DNA from: Geobacter sp.
Lineage (GTDB): Bacteria; Desulfobacterota; Desulfuromonadia; Geobacterales; Geobacteraceae
Direction of reading: 5' to 3'
DNA length: 64,000 nucleotides
Assembly (NCBI GenBank): GCA_016177775.1
Contig: JACOUQ010000013.1
Span: 1 to 64,000 of the forward strand
The notes beneath the pieces are model-generated. The model made no database searches, was not told where the DNA came from, and worked only from the letters and a program-made list of their open reading frames with translations. This document shows, piece by piece, positions 36,943 through 44,285 of the stretch. The position numbers and the translations under genes are program-made. The first letter of the stretch is position 1. Every line of letters starts with the position of its first letter.

Positions 36943-37788
36943 AAAGCAAAGCCGATTCCAGGTCCTTTAGGCTCAGTTGGGTCCCAGTCTCCGGTCCCCG
37001 GTCCCCGCATTTCCATAATAATGCCTTGCTTCCAGCAGCGCCCGTTCCTGGAGGAAGCGGTCCGGTCGGTGCTTGACCAGAAGGGGATGGAGGTGGAGCT
37101 GATTGTCATGGACCCAGGCTCCACCGACGGTTCCCGTGAAATGCTGCTGGCGCTGCGCGAAGAGTATGGCGAGCGGCTCGTTCTCTGTTTCGAGCCTGAC
37201 AGCGGTCAATCCGACGCGGTCAACAAGGGGATGGCGCGGGCGCAGGGGAGGGTGCTCGGGTGGCTCAACTCCGACGACCGGCTCCGCCCCGGTGCCCTGG
37301 TGGAGGTTGCGCCGCTTCTCACATCAGATGAGCCCCGCTGGCTCTACGGCCGTGCAGGCATGATCGACGGGACGGGTCGCCCTATCTCCAGCCTCATCAC
37401 CAGGTACAAGAACCTGCGGAGCGCACGCTTCTCCCGCCTCAAGCTTCTGACCGAGAACTTCATCCCCCAGATGGCGGTCTTCTGGAGCCGTGCCATGTGG
37501 GACCGGGCCGGGGGGCTGCGGGTAGATAAGCACCTGGACATGGACTACGACCTCTGGCTCCGCTTCGCCGCCGTGGCCGAGCCGGTGGTATTGGCCGATG
37601 AACTGGCCGACTTCCGGGTCCATGCCGGGGCAAAAGGGAGCCGCCAGACCGCCCCCCAGCTCGACGCCGCATACCAGACCGCCCACGAACATGCTGCCGG
37701 TATGGGCTGGCGAGGGCAACTAGCTCTACTGTTCCATAAACTATTGAGCCTGCGGACGCGCATTGTTTATTGGCTGGTGAAGCCGTAG
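36934..37788 (+). CDS. GT2 family glycosyltransferase
   Basis: A 284-residue GT-A enzyme: ISIIMPCFQQRPFLEEAVRSV, MDPGSTDGSREML, GWLNSDDRLRPGAL (DxD region), and the acceptor motif LDMDYDLWLRFAAVAEPV. The first 25 or so residues (…SQSPVPGPR) are translated repeat sequence and not conserved in the fold. Transfer to a growing glycan at the cytoplasmic membrane is likely; specificity is unknown. Confidence 0.85.
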   Translation: MVNKAKPIPGPLGSVGSQSPVPGPRISIIMPCFQQRPFLEEAVRSVLDQKGMEVELIVMDPGSTDGSREMLLALREEYGERLVLCFEPDSGQSDAVNKGMARAQGRVLGWLNSDDRLRPGALVEVAPLLTSDEPRWLYGRAGMIDGTGRPISSLITRYKNLRSARFSRLKLLTENFIPQMAVFWSRAMWDRAGGLRVDKHLDMDYDLWLRFAAVAEPVVLADELADFRVHAGAKGSRQTAPQLDAAYQTAHEHAAGMGWRGQLALLFHKLLSLRTRIVYWLVKP

Positions 37789-37794
37789 GGAGGG

Positions 37795-37872
37795 GCGAGA
37801 GGGTGGAGCGAGAGTCGGGAGCGAAAGGGGAAAGCGAAAGTTAGAGGCGAAAGAGAAGGGCGATAGGAGAGG
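37795..37872 (+). repeat. Six 13-bp tandem units upstream of the second IVS-family gene
   Basis: GCGA starts at 37795, 37808, 37821, 37834, 37847 and 37860, exactly 13 bp apart. Units include GCGAGAGGGTGGA, GCGAGAGTCGGGA and GCGAAAGGGGAAA. The array fills the gap between the GT2 stop (37788) and the IVS-family start (37880). Confidence 0.9.
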
Positions 37873-37879
37873 CCGGAAT

Positions 37880-38248
37880 ATGAAGCGTGCTGCCAATAAT
37901 CACAAGGACCTTCTGGTATGGCGCATGAGCATGGAGCTTGCCGAGATTGTTTATAAACTTACGGAATCGATGCCTTCGTCCGAACAATTCGGTCTTACCT
38001 CGCAAATGCGCCGGGCAGTGGTATCAGTCCCTTCCAACATTGCAGAGGGGGCTGCACGAAATACCAAAAAAGAATTTGTGCAATTTCTCCATATTGCGCT
38101 CGGTTCGCTTGCGGAACTGGAAACGCAATTGCTTCTTGCAGAAAAGTTAAAATTTTTGGAGAATGTTCCTGTGGGAAAAGCAAACCAAGTGAAGCAGCTT
38201 CTTCTTGGGTTGATCGTAAATGCGAGGGGTAGAAGCGTGAGTAAGTAG
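37880..38248 (+). CDS. Four-helix-bundle protein, 23S rRNA IVS family (paralog)
   Basis: The 122 residues read NHKDLLVWRMSMELAEIVYK, LTSQMRRAVVSVPSNIAEGA, KEFVQFLHIALGSLAELETQ. It is clearly paralogous to the 35.3-kb copy but diverged, so not a recent duplicate. The gene sits between a forward 13-bp array and inverted arrays of the same 13-mer. Its last codons (GRSVSK and stop) are already inside the downstream array. Function is unknown; association with repeats is the informative context. Confidence 0.88.
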   Translation: MKRAANNHKDLLVWRMSMELAEIVYKLTESMPSSEQFGLTSQMRRAVVSVPSNIAEGAARNTKKEFVQFLHIALGSLAELETQLLLAEKLKFLENVPVGKANQVKQLLLGLIVNARGRSVSK

Positions 38249-38371
38249 CGTGAGTGAAGGGCATGAGTGAAGGGCGAGATTTTCGACGCATTTGATTCAC
38301 GCTTTACACCCCCTCACGCTCCAAACTATCGCCTCTAGCTCTCGCTCCATACTTTCGCTCCATACTCGCGC
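38235..38371. repeat. Facing 13-bp arrays downstream of the second IVS-family gene
   Basis: Forward units start at 38235, 38248, 38261 and 38274 (GCGTGAGTAAGTA, GCGTGAGTGAAGG, GCATGAGTGAAGG, GCGAGATT). Inverted units end at 38319, 38332, 38345, 38358 and 38371 (CTCACGC, CTATCGC, CTCTCGC, CTTTCGC, CTCGCGC), all 13 bp apart. With the array at 37795 they enclose the IVS-family gene. The ABC permease start follows at 38385. Confidence 0.9.
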
Positions 38372-38384
38372 TTCAGGAGAAACA

Positions 38385-39209
38385 ATGTCCGAAGAAATAA
38401 TCATCCAGCCAGGCATGAGCATCAAACACTACTGGCGCGATCTGTGGCGCTACCGGGAGCTGTTCTGGTTCCTCTCCTGGCGCGACATCCTGGTGCGCTA
38501 CAAGCAGACCGTCATCGGCGTGGCGTGGAGCGTCCTTCGCCCTCTCCTTACCATGATCGTCTTCACCGTGGTCTTCGGCCGCCTGGCCAAGCTTCCCGCC
38601 GAGGCCGGGGCGCCCTACCCGGTCATGGTCTTTGCCGCCATGCTGCCGTGGAACTTCTTCTCCAACGCCCTGTCCGAGGGGAGCAACTCTCTCATTGCCA
38701 ACGCCAACATGCTCACCAAGGTCTACTTCCCGCGGCTCATTGTCCCGGCCAGCTCGGTCATCGTCGCATTGGTCGACTTCCTGATCTCCTTCGCCATACT
38801 CCTCCTGCTCATGGCCTGGTATAGTTTTGCCCCCGGCTGGCGGATGGTGGCGATACCCCTATTCCTGGGGCTCGCCTTCATGGTCTCCTTCGGCTTCTCC
38901 CTCTGGTTCGCGGCCCTCAACGTCAAGTACCGCGACTTCCGCTACGTCGTCCCCTTCATCGTCCAGTTCGGCCTCTACGTTTCGCCGGTCGGTTTCTCCA
39001 GCGCCATTGTCCCGGAGAAGTGGCGGCTTCTCTACTCCCTCAACCCCATGGTCGGCGTCATCGACGGTTTCCGCTGGGCCATCCTCGGCGGCGGGTCGGC
39101 CATCCACTGGCCCGGCTTCTGCCTCTCCTGCGCTATCAGCGTGCTGGTCTTCCTTGGCGGGATCCGCTATTTCAGGAGGATGGAGCGGGAATTCGCGGAT
39201 GTCATCTAG
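38385..39209 (+). CDS. wzm: ABC-2 type polysaccharide export permease
   Basis: Wzm-type inner-membrane permease exporting lipid-linked O-antigen or capsule with an ATPase (wzt at 40.9 kb). The 274 residues have six TM helices after an N-terminal amphipathic stretch (YRELFWFLSWRDILVRYKQT), then IGVAWSVLRPLLTMIVFTVV. Conserved SLNPMVGVIDGFRWA lies near the C-terminus. ATG 38385 has AGGAGA about 8 nt upstream; the longer frame upstream is repeat sequence. The gene is separated from wzt by repeats, a toxin module and a pseudopilin fragment, unusual for this normally adjacent pair. Confidence 0.92.
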   Translation: MSEEIIIQPGMSIKHYWRDLWRYRELFWFLSWRDILVRYKQTVIGVAWSVLRPLLTMIVFTVVFGRLAKLPAEAGAPYPVMVFAAMLPWNFFSNALSEGSNSLIANANMLTKVYFPRLIVPASSVIVALVDFLISFAILLLLMAWYSFAPGWRMVAIPLFLGLAFMVSFGFSLWFAALNVKYRDFRYVVPFIVQFGLYVSPVGFSSAIVPEKWRLLYSLNPMVGVIDGFRWAILGGGSAIHWPGFCLSCAISVLVFLGGIRYFRRMEREFADVI

Positions 39210-39211
39210 GC

Positions 39212-39492
39212 GGGGAATGGGGAATGGGGAAAAGCTCAAAACCTGTCTCTCGCCCGCTCGCTGGCGCTCGCTAGAGCACGCAGAGGTCGCAGAGGAAGGC
39301 AAAAGACAAAGAAAAGTTTTCTTGGGTTTTTAAAACCATAAAAAGGTTTAAAGCAGTTCTCAGCGTACTCTGCGGGCTCTAGAGAGCGAAGCGAACGGGC
39401 GAGAGACAAAAAGGTTTTCCAGCCGGCCGATGGTGAGAAAAGGGTGCAAGGAATGAGGATTCGTTCGCTTTTTTCCCCATTCACCATTCACG
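39212..39492. repeat. Outer 7-bp arrays around a palindromic element
   Basis: Forward GGGGAAT, GGGGAAT, GGGGAAA (39212-39232) face ATTCACC, ATTCACG plus TTCCCC (39472-39492). They enclose the 163-bp palindromic element at 39245-39407, so two repeat classes are nested. Together they fill most of the 407-bp gap between wzm and the toxin module. No gene is seen in the gap. Confidence 0.75.
39245..39407. repeat. Palindromic element copy 1 (GTCTCTCGCCCG ends)
   Basis: It begins GTCTCTCGCCCGCTCGCT and ends in the imperfect reverse complement (AAGCGAACGGGCGAGAGAC). The arms are about 42 bp, with internal CGCAGAGGT/CGCAGAGGA 9-bp units and an AT-rich centre. A second copy lies at 59875-60031; the right arms of the two copies differ at only about two positions. 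No open frame or transposase is present. Confidence 0.88.
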
Positions 39493-39616
39493 GTATCTGG
39501 TTTCAGCGTTTTATGGCTTTTTTTGAAAGAAACGGGTATCATAATGAAGTCTAGCCCCTCCACAAATATAGTGGGAGAGCGCTTGTTGTTCTTCGCGTGG
39601 GAAAGAGATCGTCCTT

Positions 39617-39874
39617 ATGCAGACAAAAACAAAATATGAAGAAATGGTGCTGAACGAAGTTCGGAAAATGCCTAGGGATGCATTGCCTCAAGTTGTCAGG
39701 ATGCTTCGTTCATTTCAGGAGGGCATCAGTATTGTCAGAAGCCGAGCTGAAAAGAAGACGCCGGATACCGGCCTTTGCGGCATATGGCAGGATGATCGCA
39801 GCCCGGATGAGATCATCGAGGATATTCATGCTCACCGAACCGGCTTTGGAAAGCGGAGCAGGAGAATAATATGA
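39617..39874 (+). CDS. Small protein of a PIN-toxin module (antitoxin candidate 1)
   Basis: An 85-residue protein: an N-terminal helical part (KYEEMVLNEVRKMPRDALPQ), a charged middle, and a C-terminal LCGIWQDDRSPDEIIEDIH. This tail pattern is common in small proteins encoded before PIN-domain toxins and may bind the toxin. The stop overlaps the next start (ATGA). DNA-binding is not evident. Confidence 0.6.
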   Translation: MQTKTKYEEMVLNEVRKMPRDALPQVVRMLRSFQEGISIVRSRAEKKTPDTGLCGIWQDDRSPDEIIEDIHAHRTGFGKRSRRII

Positions 39875-40113
39875 AAGCCAATACCATTGAATATGTCGGT
39901 GAATTGCTCAGTGACGGACATATTTCGATCCCTGGCAATATTAAAAGAAGGCTCGGTAAGAAAAAATATCGAATAAATGTAACCATAGAACTAGAAGAGA
40001 CTGAAAAGGGTTTCGGCCGCGGATTTTCATTCGGCGAGGTGAGGAAACTGCTGGCTCCCATTCGTGGAGAGCTTGCGCAAGACGTAATTTCAGACCGTGA
40101 GGACCGGTTGTGA
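39871..40113 (+). CDS. Small hypothetical protein of a PIN-toxin module (antitoxin candidate 2)
   Basis: An 80-residue protein with an N-terminal GHISIPGNIKRRLGKKKYRINVTIEL stretch reminiscent of AbrB/MazE-type swapped-hairpin antitoxins (the SIP…IR.LG pattern) and an acidic C-terminus. It overlaps both neighbours by 4 bp, so three proteins are translationally coupled. It is the better candidate for the DNA-binding autorepressor, but recognition is by pattern only. Confidence 0.6.
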   Translation: MKANTIEYVGELLSDGHISIPGNIKRRLGKKKYRINVTIELEETEKGFGRGFSFGEVRKLLAPIRGELAQDVISDREDRL

Positions 40114-40556
40114 GCAAAAGATACTTTTTCGACACGAGCGCATTGGTCAAGCTCTATCGTCAGGAAAAGGGAACCGATGCGCTTGATGATGTCATGAGCC
40201 GCGAGCAACCTGTGTTGGTGATTTCAGATTTATCGGTTATTGAAATCATATCTGCTTTTGCGAAAAAGGTTCGGTCCAGGGAAATAAACGACAAAATATT
40301 CAATAAGGCAGTTTCCGCATTTGAAAAAGATATTACATTGTTTGAGGTGATTGAGGTCGACTCCACTGTTAAGTCCGGAGCCATTTCATTATTGAAAAAA
40401 TTGGCTACTAAACAGGGCCTGCGCACCCTTGATGCTATACAGCTCTCGGCGGTAATGACCGCGCATGGCAAGAAGCCGATCGATCTTTTTGTGCTTGCGG
40501 ACAGATTGCTTGCGGATGTCGCAAAGGCAGAAGGGTTGAATGTGTTATGTGTCTGA
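40110..40556 (+). CDS. PIN-domain (VapC-like) ribonuclease toxin
   Basis: The 148 residues carry the PIN acidic set: Asp in FFDTSALVKLY (about residue 8), Glu in LSVIEIISAFAKK (about 45), Asp in LRTLDAIQLS (about 111), and Asp in FVLADRLLADVAKAEG. VapC-like proteins cleave tRNA or rRNA when freed from antitoxin. It is the third gene of a coupled module lodged between wzm and wzt, with lower GC than the flanking export genes. Confidence 0.82.
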   Translation: MSKRYFFDTSALVKLYRQEKGTDALDDVMSREQPVLVISDLSVIEIISAFAKKVRSREINDKIFNKAVSAFEKDITLFEVIEVDSTVKSGAISLLKKLATKQGLRTLDAIQLSAVMTAHGKKPIDLFVLADRLLADVAKAEGLNVLCV

Positions 40557-40700
40557 GGTCTGCCCGTCCTTCTCATTCCCCGTTCACCTTTAGTCCCATG
40601 TATTGTCGGGTCATTCCCCATTCCCCGGTGTCTAACTCTTCACAGGGTTCAAGCCGTTTACAAGGTTCAAACAATTCACCATTCACCCTTCACCATTCAC
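40557..40700. repeat. Inverted-orientation 7-bp arrays upstream of the pseudopilin remnant
   Basis: CAC recurs at 40677, 40684, 40691 and 40698 (ATTCACC/CTTCACC units, period 7). Looser ATTCCCC and GTTCACC units start near 40575. They occupy exactly the place where a prepilin leader should be encoded. Confidence 0.7.
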
Positions 40701-40921
40701 GGGGGTTCACCGTCGTCGAACTCTCCGTGGTACTTGTCGTCATCGAGCTGATTTTTGTCAGTGTGCTGAAGCTGGAGACTGTGTACCGTAATTACAAGAT
40801 CAGGCAGGTGGTTAATCACTACCGGAAGTTGTCGGCGGCGGTGAAGGTGTATCGGGAGAATACGGGTATTATCCTAACGACGATCCCAAGGCGAATGTGC
40901 TTTGCTGCAATAATTGATTAA
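40701..40921 (+). pseudogene. Truncated, frameshifted type IV pseudopilin remnant
   Basis: The frame reads GFTVVELSVVLVVIELIF, a prepilin N-methylation segment (Glu5 present), then YRNYKIRQVVNHYRKLSAAVKVYRENTG. One added base after ENTG would continue as YYPNDDPKANVLCCNN and a stop, resembling the YPGDDPKA segment of pseudopilins, so a one-base deletion near 40868 is likely. The leader peptide is replaced by 7-bp repeats and the protein is far too short. Probably non-functional. Confidence 0.72.
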
Positions 40922-40930
40922 TGGAGTGAC

Positions 40931-42220
40931 ATGGCAGTCATACAAGTCGAAAATCTGAGCAAGAAATATATTCTTTCACACGAGGGGCGCGAGTCTTACA
41001 CTGCCCTGCGTGATGTCATGGCAGAACGCTTCCGCGCCTTCGGCAAGCGGCTCTTTTCTCTTCACGCCTCACCCTTCACTCATCACTCCTCCCAAGAGGA
41101 GTTCTGGGCATTGAAGGATGTTTCCTTTGAGATCAACCAAGGTGACCGGGTCGGCATTATCGGCCGCAACGGAGCAGGCAAGTCGACCTTGCTCAAGATA
41201 CTTTCAAGGATCGTGGAGCCGACCACCGGCAGGGTGAGAATAAAGGGACGGGTGGCAAGTTTGCTAGAGGTGGGGACTGGCTTCCATCCCGAGCTTACCG
41301 GGCGAGAGAATATCTTCCTCAACGGCGCCATCCTCGGCATGAGTAGAGCCGAGATCCAGCGCAAGTTCGATGAGATCGTAGCGTTTGCCGAAGTGGAGCA
41401 GTTTCTTGATACCCCCGTCAAGCGTTATTCCAGCGGCATGTACGTACGGCTCGCCTTTGCCGTGGCCGCCCACCTTGAGCCGGAAATTCTCATCGTTGAC
41501 GAAGTCTTGGCTGTCGGGGATGCCCAGTTCCAGAAGAAATGTCTGGGCAAGATGGAAGACGTGTCCGCTAAGGAAGGGCGGACGGTGTTGTTTGTGAGTC
41601 ATAACATGAATGCAATCGAACAACTTTGTACAAGTGTCATGTTTCTAGTAAAAGGTGAATTAAATAATTACAGCGACAATGTGCGTTCAGTAATGGTCGA
41701 GTACTTATTTAACAAAAACAATAAATTTGATACAAATGAATGGGTTAATTCTGGTAAAGAATACGAAAATCCTTGGTTCATTCCACTGAAATTTTATATA
41801 GCTAATGAGCATGGTGATAACCAGCTAATGCCTGTTAGTAATAATTCGGAAATGTGGCTATATATAGAAGGAGAAGTAACTCAAATAGATCCTGCTCTTC
41901 AAGTGGGATATGCCATTTATACAAACGAAGGCGATCTATTGTATTGGTCTTGCCAAGTAGATGTGGCGGAAGAAAAATGGCCAAAATTAGAAAAAGGCAA
42001 TTGTGTTCTTAAAAGCCAGATTCCTAAAAGACTACTAAATGAAGGTACATATAGAATTGAACTTATTGTAGCTCTTTATTATAGGCAATGGTTATGTCGG
42101 CCAGCTGATAATTCGCCTTACGTATTGTTGACTGTTAAAGGGGGGTTGAGCGATTCCCCATATTGGATGGTTAAAAGACCAGGGATTTTGGCGCCTGTAT
42201 TACCTTGGATTCTAGAATAA
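40931..42220 (+). CDS. wzt: ABC exporter ATP-binding protein with Wzt-type C-terminal domain
   Basis: The 429 residues include Walker A GRNGAGKST, signature YSSGMYVRLAFAVAAHLEPE and Walker B ILIVDE, followed from about residue 240 by a beta-sandwich Wzt-C domain that selects the polysaccharide to export. Residues about 42-56 (LFSLHASPFTHHSSQ) are encoded by four 7-bp repeats (41061-41089) between the first ABC strands. Base composition changes sharply near 41.63 kb: the ATPase half is GC-rich, the C-terminal half strongly AT-rich. That suggests a mosaic gene. Confidence 0.92.
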   Translation: MAVIQVENLSKKYILSHEGRESYTALRDVMAERFRAFGKRLFSLHASPFTHHSSQEEFWALKDVSFEINQGDRVGIIGRNGAGKSTLLKILSRIVEPTTGRVRIKGRVASLLEVGTGFHPELTGRENIFLNGAILGMSRAEIQRKFDEIVAFAEVEQFLDTPVKRYSSGMYVRLAFAVAAHLEPEILIVDEVLAVGDAQFQKKCLGKMEDVSAKEGRTVLFVSHNMNAIEQLCTSVMFLVKGELNNYSDNVRSVMVEYLFNKNNKFDTNEWVNSGKEYENPWFIPLKFYIANEHGDNQLMPVSNNSEMWLYIEGEVTQIDPALQVGYAIYTNEGDLLYWSCQVDVAEEKWPKLEKGNCVLKSQIPKRLLNEGTYRIELIVALYYRQWLCRPADNSPYVLLTVKGGLSDSPYWMVKRPGILAPVLPWILE

Positions 42221-42247
42221 TAGTTTGTTCAGTTTAAGGAGATTGAA

Positions 42248-43471
42248 ATGTTTTTCCCTGAACTAATAAAACATATTAAACCAACAGATAGGGTTTTGGA
42301 AGTTGGCCCGGGTTCAGATCCTTTCCCCCGGTCAGATATCTTGTTGGAAAAAAGATTTGACGACGATAATGAGACAGAAGCACAGCGCGGCTTTGCTCCT
42401 CCTTTGAAAAGTGGAAAAGAAGTTATTTATTACAACGGTGGCAAATTCCCCTTTGAAGATAAGGAATTTGATTATGTAATATGTTCACATGTACTGGAAC
42501 ACGTTCCTGAACAAGATTTACAGTTATTTATTTCTGAATTACAACGTGTAGCTAATAAAGGTTATATTGAATTTCCCAACATCTTCTATGAGCTAATCAA
42601 TTACCAAAACGTTCATCTTTGGCTCATGAACTTTAGAGATGACACAATATTATTATTAGATAAGAAAAAATTCAATAGCAATTATATCCATAAAATATAT
42701 AGAGAAATGTTTCATAATCCTGATCAGTATATGTGGCATGCTATTGATAGATATAAAGAATTCTTTTTTTGTGGTTATGAATGGGGGAATAATATTGCTT
42801 TCCGTTTGGTAGACGATTTCGACGATCTTATTAACGTCGAAGACTTTAACAGATATAAGCGATATTTTGCAGAACAGGCAAACGTAGTAAAATCTAATAG
42901 TTTTACGATTTTAAAGCGTCTTTATAAAATTATTAATGCTATATTGTCTGTACCGATTGAAATTATACATCGAATGTTTTTTGTTGATAAATCTAAATAC
43001 TTTGTGCATAAAACAGCGCAATTAGAAAAAAGAGATTTGATTCTTATAAACAAAAACGCAGAAATAAAAGACTTTGTGATTATAAGAACCTATAGCAATC
43101 CTGTAATCATTGGTGAATATACTCAAATTAACCCTTTCACTGTAATTTATGGACATAATAGCGTCATTATTGGTAATAATGTTATGATAGCCCCACATTG
43201 TATGATTGCTTCTGGGAATCATGACTTTATACAAACAGAAAAGCCAATGCGATTTGCCGGTAGCCTGACTAAGGGACCTATCATAATTGAAGATAATGTA
43301 TGGATTGGGGCAAACACAACTATAACTGATGGGGTAAAAATTGGTCAAGATGCAGTTATTGCCGCTAATAGTGTAGTAATAAGTGATATCGGTCCATATG
43401 ATATTGCAGCAGGAGTGCCGGCAAAAATTATTGGTAATAGATTGGAAAAATACCCCAAAAATAACATATGA
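42248..43471 (+). CDS. Methyltransferase-hexapeptide acyltransferase fusion
   Basis: The 407 residues have an N-terminal class I SAM methyltransferase-like domain (VLEVGPGSDPFPRSD, FDYVICSHVLEHVPEQD, about residues 1-170) and a C-terminal left-handed beta-helix acyltransferase (IIGEYTQINPFTVIYG, MIASGNHDF, IIIEDNVWIGANTTI, AAGVPAKIIGNRL, about 275-400). It likely modifies glycan termini with methyl and/or acetyl groups. The gene is as AT-rich as the Wzt C-terminal half beside it and unlike everything around, pointing to joint transfer. Confidence 0.82.
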   Translation: MFFPELIKHIKPTDRVLEVGPGSDPFPRSDILLEKRFDDDNETEAQRGFAPPLKSGKEVIYYNGGKFPFEDKEFDYVICSHVLEHVPEQDLQLFISELQRVANKGYIEFPNIFYELINYQNVHLWLMNFRDDTILLLDKKKFNSNYIHKIYREMFHNPDQYMWHAIDRYKEFFFCGYEWGNNIAFRLVDDFDDLINVEDFNRYKRYFAEQANVVKSNSFTILKRLYKIINAILSVPIEIIHRMFFVDKSKYFVHKTAQLEKRDLILINKNAEIKDFVIIRTYSNPVIIGEYTQINPFTVIYGHNSVIIGNNVMIAPHCMIASGNHDFIQTEKPMRFAGSLTKGPIIIEDNVWIGANTTITDGVKIGQDAVIAANSVVISDIGPYDIAAGVPAKIIGNRLEKYPKNNI

Positions 43472-43495
43472 TACACCCTTTATCTCAGTGACAAT

Positions 43496-44275
43496 ATGAG
43501 TACTATTTCAGTCATCATCCCTACCTGGAACCGCGCCAGCCTACTCGGGAAAGCCATCCGCAGCGCCCTTTCCCAGACGATTCCTCCCATGGAAGTATTG
43601 GTCTGCGACGATGGCTCGACGGACAATACAAGACAGGTGATGGACGCGATAGGAGATGCACGGGTGCGCTTGTTGACCGGTGCGCGCGGCGGCAGGCCGG
43701 CGATTCCCCGCAACCGCGGCATCCGCGAGGCCAAGGGGGAGTGGCTGGCGTTTCTGGACGATGACGATGAATGGGTGCCGGAAAAGCTGGAAAGGCAGCT
43801 CGACCATGCGCGAAAACTCGATTGCAGGGCAGCCTGCTCGGATGCCGTCAGATTACTCACAGGCCATGGAACTGACGGAAGTTATCTGTCGCTGGCAATG
43901 GACCGGCTGAACTTTAGCGCTTTGCTGCACGTTAACCAGGTCATCTGCAGTTCGGCTATGATCCACCGTTCTCTTATCCCTCTGGTGGAGGGGTTCCCCG
44001 AGGATGAAGCGTTAAAAGCGCTGGAGGATTATTCGCTGTGGCTGCGCGTTGCCACGCAGACGGATTTTGCCTATGTGGCCGAGCCGCTTGTGATGTATCG
44101 CGACCAGCTCGAAGATAGTATCCGGACCCACGGACAGGGCGAATGGGAGCAGAGGCGAAGGGTTTTGGCCAACCTGCTGCGTTGGCTGGCGGGCAAAGGG
44201 CTTCCCGGAGTTTCCTTCAAAACCCGCCTTCATTATTACCGAGCGGTTCTGAACACCCTTACGAGAGGTTGCTGA
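43496..44275 (+). CDS. GT2 family glycosyltransferase
   Basis: A 259-residue GT-A enzyme: ISVIIPTWNRASLLGKAI, VCDDGSTDNTRQVMDAI, EWLAFLDDDDEWVPEKL (DxD region), and LEDYSLWLRVATQTDFAYV on the acceptor side. GC returns to the genome-typical level here, marking the end of the AT-rich island. Specificity is unknown. Confidence 0.88.
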   Translation: MSTISVIIPTWNRASLLGKAIRSALSQTIPPMEVLVCDDGSTDNTRQVMDAIGDARVRLLTGARGGRPAIPRNRGIREAKGEWLAFLDDDDEWVPEKLERQLDHARKLDCRAACSDAVRLLTGHGTDGSYLSLAMDRLNFSALLHVNQVICSSAMIHRSLIPLVEGFPEDEALKALEDYSLWLRVATQTDFAYVAEPLVMYRDQLEDSIRTHGQGEWEQRRRVLANLLRWLAGKGLPGVSFKTRLHYYRAVLNTLTRGC

Positions 44276-44285
44276 CCCTGAATCT

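Noticed and set aside
35246-38371. Diversity-generating retroelement, because of Avd-like four-helix-bundle proteins
   Set aside because: No reverse transcriptase, no template/variable repeat pair and no C-type lectin-like target were seen in the window.
42248-43471. Two separate genes (methyltransferase and acetyltransferase)
   Set aside because: The frame is continuous with no internal start preceded by a ribosome site, so it is kept as one fusion.
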